Assembly: GCA_964639275.1 (NCBI GenBank)
Contig: CAZXCQ010000010.1
Span: 1-41,003, forward strand
Source: CAZXCQ01 sp964639275
GTDB taxonomy: Bacteria; Desulfobacterota; DSM-4660; Desulfatiglandales; Desulfatiglandaceae
Length of the DNA: 41,003 bases
Direction of reading: 5' to 3'
The translations under genes were made by a program, and so were the position numbers. The notes under the pieces are model-generated. The model saw only the letters and a program-made list of their open reading frames with translations, was not told the origin of the DNA and ran no database searches. Shown here one piece after another: positions 15,995 through 23,344 of this stretch (position 1 is the stretch's first letter; each line of letters begins with the position of its first letter).

Positions 15995-16528
15995 ATGAAA
16001 GAAAAAAAGAAGCCATTGTATTTGTACGAGGCACTGGAACTTCGTTCCGAGTATGATGCCAGGATCAAGACACTGAAAGACTGTTTGCCTGAATCTAAGC
16101 AGAATAGAGATAGGTTCTCATTTAATAGAGATGAAGGGATACATCGTGCCAGTCCGGATTTTGATGCGGTTTCCGCCCGAAAGGAATTAAGAAAGATAGA
16201 AATAAAGCGGCGAAAACTCAACAGTTCAATTCAGAAGGCAAACTTCACTCATATGATAAGTTTTCATGGGGATTCCATTAATCTGAGTGAGGCCTTGGAA
16301 ATTCGCAAGGCCCTAAATGAACAGATTGGTGAATTGCACAACCAGGTTGTCAGTTCATCTTACCAGAAGGTGATCTACAAGGAAGGTCGGGATATCGTTG
16401 AAGAAAATGAAATATCATATAAGGATGCTGTCAAGAATCTCGAAGTGGCCAGACTATCTTTTCGGGAGTTGAACAGAAAGCTCAGGTTGGCCTCTTTTGA
16501 GACTTTGGTGGAATTTCAAGATGAATAG
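15995..16528 (+). CDS. DIP1984 / septicolysin-like family protein
   Basis: A 177-residue, highly charged helical protein with two related halves. LYEALELRSEYDARIKTLKD in the first half and NLSEALEIRKALNEQIGELH in the second match the DIP1984 pattern, including the closing LRLASFETLVEFQDE. Structures of this family are coiled-coil bundles; the role is unknown and the septicolysin name does not prove a toxin. No signal peptide. AGGAG lies about ten bases upstream. It sits between a dead TA module and a repeat block. Confidence 0.75.
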   Translation: MKEKKKPLYLYEALELRSEYDARIKTLKDCLPESKQNRDRFSFNRDEGIHRASPDFDAVSARKELRKIEIKRRKLNSSIQKANFTHMISFHGDSINLSEALEIRKALNEQIGELHNQVVSSSYQKVIYKEGRDIVEENEISYKDAVKNLEVARLSFRELNRKLRLASFETLVEFQDE

Positions 16529-16739
16529 AGGGCAGTTTCGGAGACAGGGGAGCAAGTGCGAATGCTTTGGTGACAAGGCATAGCCCAGACCATAGCTTCT
16601 GAGACAGCTTTTACTTGAGGGCTGACGACCCACCGTCCGGAAAAGCGCTATACTTCAAAGCAGAAAACAATGCAGCAAGTTGAGCAAAAAAGCATCATAG
16701 CAGCATGGCTCCGCGTCTCCATAAAAACACCCTTCACGC

Positions 16740-16950
16740 ATGCCCCGCCTGTCGAAGCAAAGCGGACTTGGATGCCGTCATTATGGCGAACTTGTCCGCC
16801 GTCTTTATGGCGGAGATCCCGTTCACGGGACCCCGTCAAATTCACGTCAGTGACGCGCAGCCCATTTAACTGGGGCCTGTCGAAGATGCCGCCCAGCGGT
16901 GCCCCGTTAAATTGGCGGAACCACAGCAGAGCGTATTTAACCGGGGTGAG
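16740..16950. repeat. Palindromic dispersed repeat, copy 3
   Basis: Shares GCCTGTCGAAGCAAAGCG, GGCGAACTTGTCCGCCGTC and GCCTGTCGAAGATGCCGCCC with the copy at 9770-10055, then GCCCCGTTAAAT (16901-16912) / ATTTAACCGGGGT (16935-16947). An extra ATTTAACTGGGGC lies at 16864-16876. An open frame through it (16670-16981) is not a gene. Confidence 0.7.
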
Positions 16951-17116
16951 ATGCATTTATCAAAAATCGCAACCGTCATAGCCAAATTTTGTCAACCGGG
17001 GATTGTTCCGTCCTCTAATCGCAGCTGGCATCTAACCTAAGTCCTTTGATTTCCAATAATTTCCAGACAGTTCGATACCTTTCCCCACCCTCGCACACTT
17101 CTTGCAGAATAAATTC

Positions 17117-17347
17117 TATCTCTCACAGAGGTCACAAAGACACAGAGGCCTTTGCATAAACATGGTTCAGACAAAATCTGGCAGCCAGTAGCAAACTATC
17201 GTTAAGTTATATTTGGCTATAGTGTCCTTAGATTGGTCATCAGATGAGCCCCAGTCGAGAACTGGCGCGTTTTTTAAAGGTCTCACACATAGAAGTGCGT
17301 AAAAACTAATAAACAAACCTCTGTGACTCTGTGTTCTCTGTGAGATA
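17117..17347. repeat. Inverted pair of CTCTGTGACTCTGTG-type repeats
   Basis: 17117-17148 and 17318-17347 are imperfect inverse complements (left contains CTCACAGAGG and CACAGAGG; right contains CCTCTGTGACTCTGTG). Direct copies of the right arm lie at 19411-19440 and 21726-21756. The right arm ends about 80 bases before the antitoxin gene. The sequence between the arms has no recognisable gene. Confidence 0.65.
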
Positions 17348-17429
17348 CAAAAAGGAGGTGATTACATCCTCTTCCTCCCTTTAATCTCCCAAGGCTTATT
17401 AAAAATATTTGAGTGAGGTAGATAAAAAA

Positions 17430-17633
17430 ATGCAGCAAATTACAGTAGATAAAACAGAGCTTTACAACCTAATTAAACTTGCTGTGCGGGATGTATTTGA
17501 AGAAGAGCTATTTCGCATTCGGCTTGAAGCACTGCCATTTGTGTCAGATGATGAGATGAGACAAATTGAGGAGTCATACGACACTCCGCAGTTACGGAAA
17601 GATGTCGCTCGGACAGAAAGCCTCGATATATGA
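17430..17633 (+). CDS. Antitoxin of a RelE-type module
   Basis: A 67-residue acidic protein: an N-terminal strand-helix (QQITVDKTELYNLIKLAVRD) and a flexible acidic tail. This is the usual shape of small antitoxins paired with RelE/ParE toxins, and the toxin starts at an ATGA overlap with its stop. ATG 17430 is preferred because GAGG lies upstream and the TTG at 17409 has no ribosome binding site. Family membership rests mostly on context. Confidence 0.72.
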   Translation: MQQITVDKTELYNLIKLAVRDVFEEELFRIRLEALPFVSDDEMRQIEESYDTPQLRKDVARTESLDI

Positions 17634-17896
17634 AATGGACTATTGAGTACTCTCGATCCTCCGACGAGTTTATCGCGAGAGAAGATATTAGCCTGGTGGT
17701 TGGGGAACAGATTGGGAGTTTTCTGAAGAAAATGCGGGGAGAGTCAATAAATATTGATGTAAAAAAGCTAAAGGGAAAGTGGAAAGGCTATCTTAGAATC
17801 AAAAAAGGAAAGCTTAGAGTGATTTTTACGGTCAATTCTCGGGACAGAGTACTATACGTCGAAAGAGTGGATTTTAGAGGCAAAGCCTACAAGTGA
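17630..17896 (+). CDS. RelE/ParE-family toxin
   Basis: An 88-residue basic protein with the RelE fold pattern: WTIEYSRSSDEF, helices with FLKKMRGE, then KKLKGKWKGYLRIKKGKLRV and IFTVNSRDRVLYVERVDFRG. The GYLRIKKGKLRVIF core, with R and K residues, is typical of ribosome-dependent RelE toxins. Full length. Both genes of this module appear intact. Confidence 0.85.
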   Translation: MKWTIEYSRSSDEFIAREDISLVVGEQIGSFLKKMRGESINIDVKKLKGKWKGYLRIKKGKLRVIFTVNSRDRVLYVERVDFRGKAYK

Positions 17897-17983
17897 GAAA
17901 CTAGGCGTTTTAAGCCAGTGCTGTCAACAGCAAAAACAGTGAAATCAGCGTAATCGGTGCCAAGAATAACGGAGGTGTTTGCC

Positions 17984-18309
17984 ATGTCCAAAAAATCAGT
18001 CATCATAATCCTCCTCTGCATCCTCTTTCTCCCCCTAACTGCCTTCGCTCAATCAGACGGCATCCCGCTCCAAATGGACGTCTTTGTTGAATCATTCCCC
18101 AATCCCTGCCCTGTGAAACGCAAAGCCTGTTTAACCGGGGCGCAATCCAAAATCCTATGGACCTCCCCGACCAGGTCACCTTCAACCTCTACGATGCACG
18201 GGACGCCCTCATCCCTATCGGCTCCCAGACCTTCACCCGCGGCCAGTATACCATGGATTTTGACTTCAGCAAATCCGACGGCCTCACTCTGGGCACCGTC
18301 GCCAGGATT
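17984..18309 (+). pseudogene. Broken paralogue of the fibre-like protein, split by a repeat
   Basis: ATG 17984 after GGAGGTGTTT matches the start context of the intact gene at 20303. The signal peptide and EGIPLEKDVF-type start are shared (here DGIPLQMDVF). Between codon GAA near 18091 and GACCTCCCC near 18158 this copy has 68 bases where the intact gene has 21, a net gain of 47 that shifts the frame. The added bases carry the repeat words CCCTGTGAAAC and GTTTAACCGGGGC. After it the frame resumes as DLPDQVTFNLYDARDAL to GTVAR, then homology ends near 18309. So it was hit twice, by insertion and by 3' truncation. Confidence 0.85.
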
Positions 18310-18374
18310 AATATAGAATGCCGCCATTACAAACGCCTTTTTAAGGATAAGAAGACATAAGAAGGGGAAATACT

Positions 18375-18686
18375 ATGACTTCAGTACTAAAAGCAAAAGC
18401 ATATCCTTACATTGATTGTGATCCGGAGATCGCCGATGGAAAGCCAATAATTGCTGGAACACGGATTACCGTCAGATGCATTGCCGGCTATTATCAAATG
18501 GGAATGAGCACTGACGAGATTTTGACGACATTGGCCCATCTAACGCCCTCACAGCTACATTCTGCGTTAGCATACTATTTTGACCATCAAGTTGAAATTG
18601 ATTTGGATTTGGGGGAATCTTCGGACGTAGAGTACTGGAAATCCCAGACTACACCACGCTCCAACCTAAAAAACTTGAACTCATGA
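18375..18686 (+). CDS. DUF433-family antitoxin
   Basis: A 103-residue protein with the DUF433 pattern: YIDCDPEIADGKPIIAGTRI, TVRCIAGYYQMGMSTDEIL, and LTPSQLHSALAYYFDHQVEI. These are small helix-turn-helix-like proteins that pair with DUF5615 PIN-like toxins. The partner starts at an ATGA overlap (18683). GAAGGGG lies about 8 bases before the ATG. Normal length, no damage seen. Confidence 0.85.
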   Translation: MTSVLKAKAYPYIDCDPEIADGKPIIAGTRITVRCIAGYYQMGMSTDEILTTLAHLTPSQLHSALAYYFDHQVEIDLDLGESSDVEYWKSQTTPRSNLKNLNS

Positions 18687-19021
18687 AAATCCAGTTACTC
18701 CTTGATGAAGATGTGCATTCAGGATTGGCACATGCCTTGCGGAAAAGAGGATATGATGTGATTCACGCTCAGCAACTGGATAGGAAAGGAAGGTCCGATT
18801 TAGAGCAACTGTCTTTTGCAATAGAGCAAGAACGCTGTCTTTTTACTTTCAACGTGAAAGATTTTGTGAAACTTCACAACCAGTACGCAACAAGCCAACA
18901 AGAACACTGGGGGATCATTGTTTCAAAACAACTTCCATTCAGAGAAACCTTGTCAAGATTGTTGCGCGTGCTTCAGCGTACTTCCAAAGAAACGATGAAG
19001 AACTATTTGGATTTTTTGTAG
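18683..19021 (+). CDS. DUF5615-family PIN-like toxin
   Basis: A 112-residue protein: MKIQLLLDEDVHSGLAHALR with the DED acidic motif, KRGYDVIHAQQLDRKGRSDLE, then CLFTFNVKDFVKLHNQ with the second acidic site, and GIIVSKQ. This is the PIN-like nuclease fold of DUF5615. The pair with DUF433 is a recognised type II TA arrangement. It looks complete. Confidence 0.85.
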   Translation: MKIQLLLDEDVHSGLAHALRKRGYDVIHAQQLDRKGRSDLEQLSFAIEQERCLFTFNVKDFVKLHNQYATSQQEHWGIIVSKQLPFRETLSRLLRVLQRTSKETMKNYLDFL

Positions 19022-19225
19022 GTTCATAAGAATATTGTAAAAAGCTGTAATAGTACCAAAGTTATATACCCCGAAGGATTGCTCGTCATACGAATGCAGG
19101 CAGGTGCCTGAAAATTAGGTCCGCAGGCATCTCCCATGCTTATATCGGGATTAGCGAGCAAAACTAAAATGGGTAAGCTTTTGTCATGAAAAACGTTAGA
19201 AAGCCATGTTGCAGGAAAAAAGAGA

Positions 19226-19333
19226 GTGGTACCAATTGACATGGGGGAGAGAGAGTTCTCGCTACCGTATGTATTACGGATATTCCGCCAATTTGGGTTC
19301 ACTGACGATGAGATAGAGGAGTTACTTGGATAA
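19226..19333 (+). pseudogene. C-terminal fragment of an unidentified protein
   Basis: A short frame reading VVPIDMGEREFSLPYVLRIF then RQFGFTDDEIEELLG before TAA. The composition looks like the end of a real protein, but upstream frames are broken by stops. I do not recognise the family. The surrounding gap 19022-19469 otherwise holds a CTCTGTGACTCTGTG-type repeat (19411-19440). Confidence 0.3.
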
Positions 19334-19469
19334 GGGTGATGCCCACTAGAACGGCGGCTCCGTGAGTCATTTGAAGACAATTTCTTGGATAAATCCTGCC
19401 TGAAGAGTTTTCTCTGTGACTCTGTGCTCTCAGTGAGATACAAAAATGAGAGAGAAAGGAGATATCGAA

Positions 19470-19556
19470 ATGCCTGTTCAATATGTTACTGACCATGCTG
19501 GAAATCCGACAGCAGTCGTTGTTCCCATTGATGAATGGGATGCGCTTGGTCTTTGA
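19470..19556 (+). pseudogene. 5' fragment of a Phd/RelB-type antitoxin
   Basis: ATG 19470 after AAAGGAGA. The frame reads MPVQYVTDHAGNPTAVVVPI then DEWDALGL and stops after 28 codons. The start is typical of antitoxins that precede Txe toxins (about 80 residues). The toxin-like frame begins inside it, at ATG 19540, so a deletion of roughly 50 codons seems to have joined the head of the antitoxin to the toxin start. Confidence 0.6.
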
Positions 19557-19686
19557 TGAAAATGCATTTGAGGACTTGGCGTGGTGGATGTCATTTGACT
19601 CAAAGAAGGCAAGAAAAGTAATTTCATTATCCAGGAAACGAAACGGAGCCCATTTGCAGGCAGAGGTAAACTTTACCCCGTTAAAT
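19540..19686 (+). pseudogene. Txe/YoeB-type toxin remnant, frameshifted and cut by a repeat
   Basis: From ATG 19540 the frame reads MRLVFDENAFEDLAWWMSFD then SKKARKVISL, the N-terminal half of a Txe/YoeB RNase. At about 19630 the match moves to the next frame (IQETKRSPFAGRGK), which needs one inserted base. After GRGK the gene runs into the ATTTAACTGGGG-type repeat at 19676. The catalytic C-terminal part is missing, so it cannot be an active toxin. Confidence 0.68.
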
Positions 19687-19746
19687 TCATGAGCATGAAG
19701 AGCGAAGCCCATTTAACTGGGGCAGTAAATCCCGTAAATCCTGTCT
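19676..19746. repeat. Palindromic dispersed repeat, copy 5, and left inverted repeat of the GxxExxY cassette
   Basis: CCCCGTTAAAT (19676-19686) pairs with ATTTAACTGGGG (19711-19722). It continues into a 22-nt motif at 19725-19746 containing AAATCCTGTCT, whose inverse complement lies at 20124-20145 with 18 of 22 matches. The GxxExxY gene starts six bases later. Confidence 0.75.
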
Positions 19747-19751
19747 TAAAG

Positions 19752-20144
19752 ATGGAATATCAGGACCTTACACAAACTATCATTGGATGCGCTTACAAGG
19801 TGTACAACACCCTCGGCTTCGGCTTCCTCGAAAGCGTCTACAAGAAATCGATGGTCGTTGAACTGACCAAGAACACGCAGGAAGTTGAAGAAGAAAAGCC
19901 CTTAAAGGTCTATTACGATGACGAAATCGTTGGTGATTTCTACATCGATTTATTGATCGAAAACGAAATCATAGTCGAGCTCAAATCCGTTGAAAACCTG
20001 GTGAAGGCCCACGAAGTGCAGTTGGTAAATTATCTAAAGGGCTTGAAAAAAGACATCGGTTTATTGATTAATTTTGGACCAACTGGTGTGGAAGTCAAAC
20101 GCAAATACCGTAAACCTATCGTTAGACAGGATCAACAGGATTAA
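19752..20144 (+). CDS. GxxExxY-family protein (PD-(D/E)XK nuclease-like)
   Basis: A 130-residue protein with the family signature GFLESVY (24-30) and the nuclease-like core D66 (GDFYIDLLI) and ELK (76-78, in EIIVELKS). The biological role of the family is not settled. ATG 19752 is chosen because homology starts there (MEYQDLTQTIIGCAYKVYN); a start at 19689 would translate repeat sequence. The last residues (RQDQQD) are encoded by the right-hand repeat. The gene thus lies exactly between two inverted copies of a repeat motif found elsewhere in the window. Confidence 0.83.
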   Translation: MEYQDLTQTIIGCAYKVYNTLGFGFLESVYKKSMVVELTKNTQEVEEEKPLKVYYDDEIVGDFYIDLLIENEIIVELKSVENLVKAHEVQLVNYLKGLKKDIGLLINFGPTGVEVKRKYRKPIVRQDQQD

Positions 20145-20145
20145 C
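20124..20145 (-). repeat. Right inverted repeat of the GxxExxY cassette
   Basis: Contains AGACAGGATCAACAGGATT and is the inverse complement, at 18 of 22 positions, of 19725-19746. It codes for the last residues of the GxxExxY protein and its stop codon. Confidence 0.7.
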
Positions 20146-20189
20146 ATGATGTTATATATTTCTTTATTCCACCGTGAGGTGGATTGGTC

Positions 20190-20285
20190 TTTCACAGTTT
20201 CGTCCCACCGGGGCCGCTTCCAGCCCGGAGGCTGGAAACTGTGAAACCAACAAATATCCAGTCAATCCTGTATATCCTGTCTAAA
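20190..20285. repeat. Palindromic dispersed repeat, copy 6, before the fibre-like gene
   Basis: Perfect arms TTTCACAGTTTC (20190-20201) and GAAACTGTGAAA (20235-20246), with a nested TTCCAGCC / GGCTGGAA pair (20218-20225 / 20230-20237). It is followed by CAATCCTGTATATCCTGTC (20263-20281). The ribosome binding site of the next gene follows directly. Confidence 0.7.
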
Positions 20286-20302
20286 ATAAGGAGGTGTTTA
20301 AT

Positions 20303-21631
20303 ATGCACACCAAAATAACTTCCTACAACATAGTTTTCCTGTCTATGATCCTGGGCCTACTCCTTATCCCTGTCTCCATCTCTTTGGCCCAATCAGAGGG
20401 GATCCCTCTCGAGAAGGACGTTTTCCTCGAATGGCCCATAATCTACCCCAAAGACCTCCCCGACCAGGTCACTTTCAACCTCTACGCCTCTCAAGACGCC
20501 TTAGCCCCCATCGCCACTCAGACGTTCCCAAGAGGTGCCTATACTGTGGAATTCGAATTCAGCAAATCAGACGGCCTTACCCTGGGCACCGTGGCCAGGT
20601 TCAAAGCCAACTTCACCCAAACCCTGAACCTTATCAATGCGAACGGAGAAACCCTTAAGCCCAAAGAACTCTGGACTGACCTCGCCCTCGATGGAACCTT
20701 AACAGGCACCAGGAAGCAGGTCTCCGACGACATCATGGTCCAACTTCTGCTCAACAGCGATGCCTCCATCTCCACCTATCTTACCCTTGTCTACAAAGGC
20801 GACCAGAACCCCATAACAACCATCTACCGCGACTTACCGCTATCCCTCAAGTCGTCAAATTCATCAGGTTTTCCCTTTAATAGTTACTTCAGCCCTGTCC
20901 TTGGCACCTACCCTAGCGGAACAGGTCCAGCTCCCTCGGACGTCGCAGGTTCTGATGGGCAGATTCAATACAACAACAGTGGTGTCCAAGCCGGTGCGAA
21001 CCAGTTTTATTATGACGATATAAATCATCGTGTGGGCATCGGAACTGCAAGTCCACAGAAAAAATTGCATGTTAAAGGAAGCGATATTCTTGCGAGATTT
21101 GAAGGGGAAAACGAACCTGCCATCATTCTATTCGTTGATGGTAGTGAAACTGATCCAACGGGACGATGGGCCATTCAAGCTGGGATGGACGGCATTCACA
21201 ATATTTTTAGTATTTACGAGTACACGGCACCTAATCAGGCAGGTTGGGCTTCCAGGTTTTGTATTCATGATGGTGGGAACGTAGGTATAGGAACTAGGAA
21301 CCCATCCCATCGTCTTTCAGTGAACGGCGCAATTAAAGCGAGAGAAATCATGGTTACTAACACAGGCTGGTCCGATTTTGTCTTTGAAGGGAATTACAGG
21401 CTTCCACCCTTGAGCGAAGTCGAAAGGTTCATTTCCGAAAACAAACACCTCCCCGGAATTCCCTCAGAAGCAGAGGTGAAGGAAAAGGGTGTCACTCTCG
21501 GGAATATCAGTTCAAAACTGCTGCAAAAAATAGAAGAGCTCACCCTCTACGTAATTGACCTGAAAAAGGAGAATGAATCGCTAAAATCCCAGATCGCTGT
21601 AATTCATAAGAAACTAGAATCACAGAATTGA
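20303..21631 (+). CDS. Secreted fibre-like protein with GIGT repeats and coiled-coil end
   Basis: A 442-residue exported protein. ATG 20303 follows GGAGG. The signal peptide covers about residues 1-29. An N-terminal domain of about 170 residues (DLPDQVTFNLYASQDAL, TQTLNLINANGETL) is shared with the broken gene at 17984. Then come fibre-type elements VGIGTASPQKKLHVKG and VGIGTRNPSHRLSVNG, a segment GWSDFVFEGNYRLPPL, ENKHLPGIPSEAEV, and a final coiled coil (LLQKIEELTLYVIDLKKENE). This ending occurs in tail-fibre-like surface proteins that trimerise and may act as a folding domain. No phage genes are nearby, so a cell-surface role is more likely. Confidence 0.78.
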   Translation: MHTKITSYNIVFLSMILGLLLIPVSISLAQSEGIPLEKDVFLEWPIIYPKDLPDQVTFNLYASQDALAPIATQTFPRGAYTVEFEFSKSDGLTLGTVARFKANFTQTLNLINANGETLKPKELWTDLALDGTLTGTRKQVSDDIMVQLLLNSDASISTYLTLVYKGDQNPITTIYRDLPLSLKSSNSSGFPFNSYFSPVLGTYPSGTGPAPSDVAGSDGQIQYNNSGVQAGANQFYYDDINHRVGIGTASPQKKLHVKGSDILARFEGENEPAIILFVDGSETDPTGRWAIQAGMDGIHNIFSIYEYTAPNQAGWASRFCIHDGGNVGIGTRNPSHRLSVNGAIKAREIMVTNTGWSDFVFEGNYRLPPLSEVERFISENKHLPGIPSEAEVKEKGVTLGNISSKLLQKIEELTLYVIDLKKENESLKSQIAVIHKKLESQN

Positions 21632-21725
21632 CAACTGACGTGGTTCTGAAAGCACGGCAAAAGCTAACGGGCACGATAGGAAAACCCCTCGTAAATTCCC
21701 GGTGCCTCAGAACCAGTCAAAAGAA

Positions 21726-21756
21726 GTCTCTGTGACTCTGTGCGCCCTGTGAGAGA
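21726..21756 (+). repeat. CTCTGTGACTCTGTG-type dispersed repeat
   Basis: GTCTCTGTGACTCTGTG followed by CCCTGTGAGAGA, a direct copy of 17318-17347 and 19411-19440. The remainder of 21632-21886 shows nothing else I can support. Confidence 0.6.
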
Positions 21757-21886
21757 TTGAGTTTTTGTTTGGACCAAAGGCTCTGAATAGCGCAAATGGC
21801 TTTTAATGTCTTTCCGATCGTGGACCTAAACATGACCCATTTTTAGCACAAACCAAGTCTCCTGCCTTGCTTTCGCATTCCTAATA

Positions 21887-23185
21887 ATGCTTACCGTGAT
21901 GAAGATAAGAATAATTGCCCTATACGTCATAGCTTTGTATGCCTCGATAGGTGTGTTTCATGATACCCCCAGGGTTTGCGCAGGACAAGAGGACATTGAT
22001 TTTCTTCCTCAAATCCTTTCAATGCCGGATATTGATATTGATTCAGGCATTTTTTTTTCGGACCAGAATCCTGGAAAGGCAAGACTGATGCAAAGAATCC
22101 TTTTGCCCCACGGATACGAAGAAAAGATCGTGATAAACACAGAGTCCGGGGAAAGGATTAGAGTTCTCAATCTTAAGAAGCCGATCGAGAAACCAGTCGT
22201 AGAATTCAAAAAGATCAACCCCACAAAATATCGATTGCGTGTCCATAAGGCCAAGCGAGGCTTTCCTCTGATTTTCAGCGAGAGTTTTCATGAAGGATGG
22301 AAGGCTTATATTGTCAGGAGACAGAAGCTGGAGACCGGAGGTCAGAAGACAGGGGACGGCCTCCGGCCCCGCTTCCAGCCCGGCGGGCTTCCAGGCCGGA
22401 GGGGAGGGGCCTACGCCCTGGAGGGAGGACAGGGGACAGGGGACATAGGACGGATGACGGATGACGGAGGGATCAAGTCACAGAATAGAAACAAAATGAT
22501 GTTAAGAGAATACAAAATTCTGGAGGGGAATGAAGAAGATCAGGTCAGTCTTGAAGAATTGAAGGTTTTTTTGGAGAAGGGGTTTGTTAGTGACCTGGGG
22601 GACGGCCAGCCAAAGGAAAGAAAGCATTTCCGATATCTTGGAAGTGGAGCTGAAAAACTGGACCACGTGGAAATATATACTATTGGTTTTATCTCAAAAA
22701 ACCTGAATGGGACTATCCAGAACGACAACCTTCCAGAGGGGCATTTCTGGGAGAGCTGGTTGCCGGGCAAGTTTGTGGTGGATTGTCCCCGGACAAAAGG
22801 AAAAATCAGCGAAGAAGCGTGTGAAACTGATCCTGCTTCGTGGAAAATTGACAGAGGTATTATGAGCGATCTAATTGAATGGCCGGACATTTTTCACTGG
22901 CAGGTAAACGGGTATGCAAACAGCTGGTGGATTGATCCTGCCATCCTAGGTGGGCTGCCGGAGGCCTCAAGCAAACAGCAAGGCTACTACATCCTTAACC
23001 CTGATGGCACTATGGATTTTGAAGTTGTATTAGAGTTTTGGCCTCAGCGTTTGTATTATATAGGGCTGTTCATTAGCAGTACGACGCTGATTTTTTGTTT
23101 GATATATTTGATTTACAGATTCTCCATAACCAGGATCAGGGGAAACGCCGGACGGGTTGTACGACAGATTGAAAGATCAGGCTGA
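21887..23185 (+). CDS. Exported membrane-anchored protein, YfhO-type C-terminal-like
   Basis: A 432-residue protein with an N-terminal signal or anchor (IIALYVIALYASIGV) and a single C-terminal membrane helix (YYIGLFISSTTLIFCLIYLI). The middle contains INPTKYRLRV, FSESFHEGWKAYI and NGYANSWWIDP, a pattern seen in the periplasmic C-terminal part of YfhO-like glycosyltransferases; the catalytic multi-helix part is absent. About 50 residues from 147 to 200 (GLRPRFQPGGLPGRRGG) are translated GC-rich repeat sequence and do not look native. It could act in polysaccharide handling at the membrane. Start could also be ATG 21899. Confidence 0.6.
   Translation: MLTVMKIRIIALYVIALYASIGVFHDTPRVCAGQEDIDFLPQILSMPDIDIDSGIFFSDQNPGKARLMQRILLPHGYEEKIVINTESGERIRVLNLKKPIEKPVVEFKKINPTKYRLRVHKAKRGFPLIFSESFHEGWKAYIVRRQKLETGGQKTGDGLRPRFQPGGLPGRRGGAYALEGGQGTGDIGRMTDDGGIKSQNRNKMMLREYKILEGNEEDQVSLEELKVFLEKGFVSDLGDGQPKERKHFRYLGSGAEKLDHVEIYTIGFISKNLNGTIQNDNLPEGHFWESWLPGKFVVDCPRTKGKISEEACETDPASWKIDRGIMSDLIEWPDIFHWQVNGYANSWWIDPAILGGLPEASSKQQGYYILNPDGTMDFEVVLEFWPQRLYYIGLFISSTTLIFCLIYLIYRFSITRIRGNAGRVVRQIERSG
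22325..22480. repeat. GC-rich repeat inserted within a coding region
   Basis: Contains GACGGCCTCCGGCCCCGCTT, GCTTCCAGGCCGGAGGGGAG and tandem GACAGGGGAC and ATGACGG words. Related to the repeats at 8785-8856, 20208-20236 and 5157-5280. It keeps the reading frame open. Confidence 0.65.
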
Positions 23186-23344
23186 AGATTGGGATGCGAC
23201 TTTCAAGGGGAAATTGTTTAGCTCCAGATTTGTTTTTCGAAGGACCTCGTGAAAGTTCTCGAAATTGTTGCATTCAAGCAAGTCTTGTGTTAGGGAGCCC
23301 TGAAATCTGTAAGATAGTGTCCGCTGAAATAAGGGGGTAGGGCT

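Noticed and set aside
16670..16981. A 103-residue protein
   Set aside because: It is read through a composite palindromic repeat copy.
6739..19723. Integron attC sites: arms contain GTTAAAT and ATTTAAC, which fit GTTRRRY and RYYYAAC
   Set aside because: The order is reversed (GTT box first, AAC box second), the arms extend as plain CCCC/GGGG stems, and there is no integrase gene. The match follows from the palindrome itself.
19689..19751. N-terminal extension of the GxxExxY protein
   Set aside because: These codons are repeat sequence; homology and a plausible ATG begin at 19752.
20303..21631. Phage tail fibre indicating a prophage
   Set aside because: It has a signal peptide and no phage genes nearby; a paralogue lies close by in the same non-phage context.
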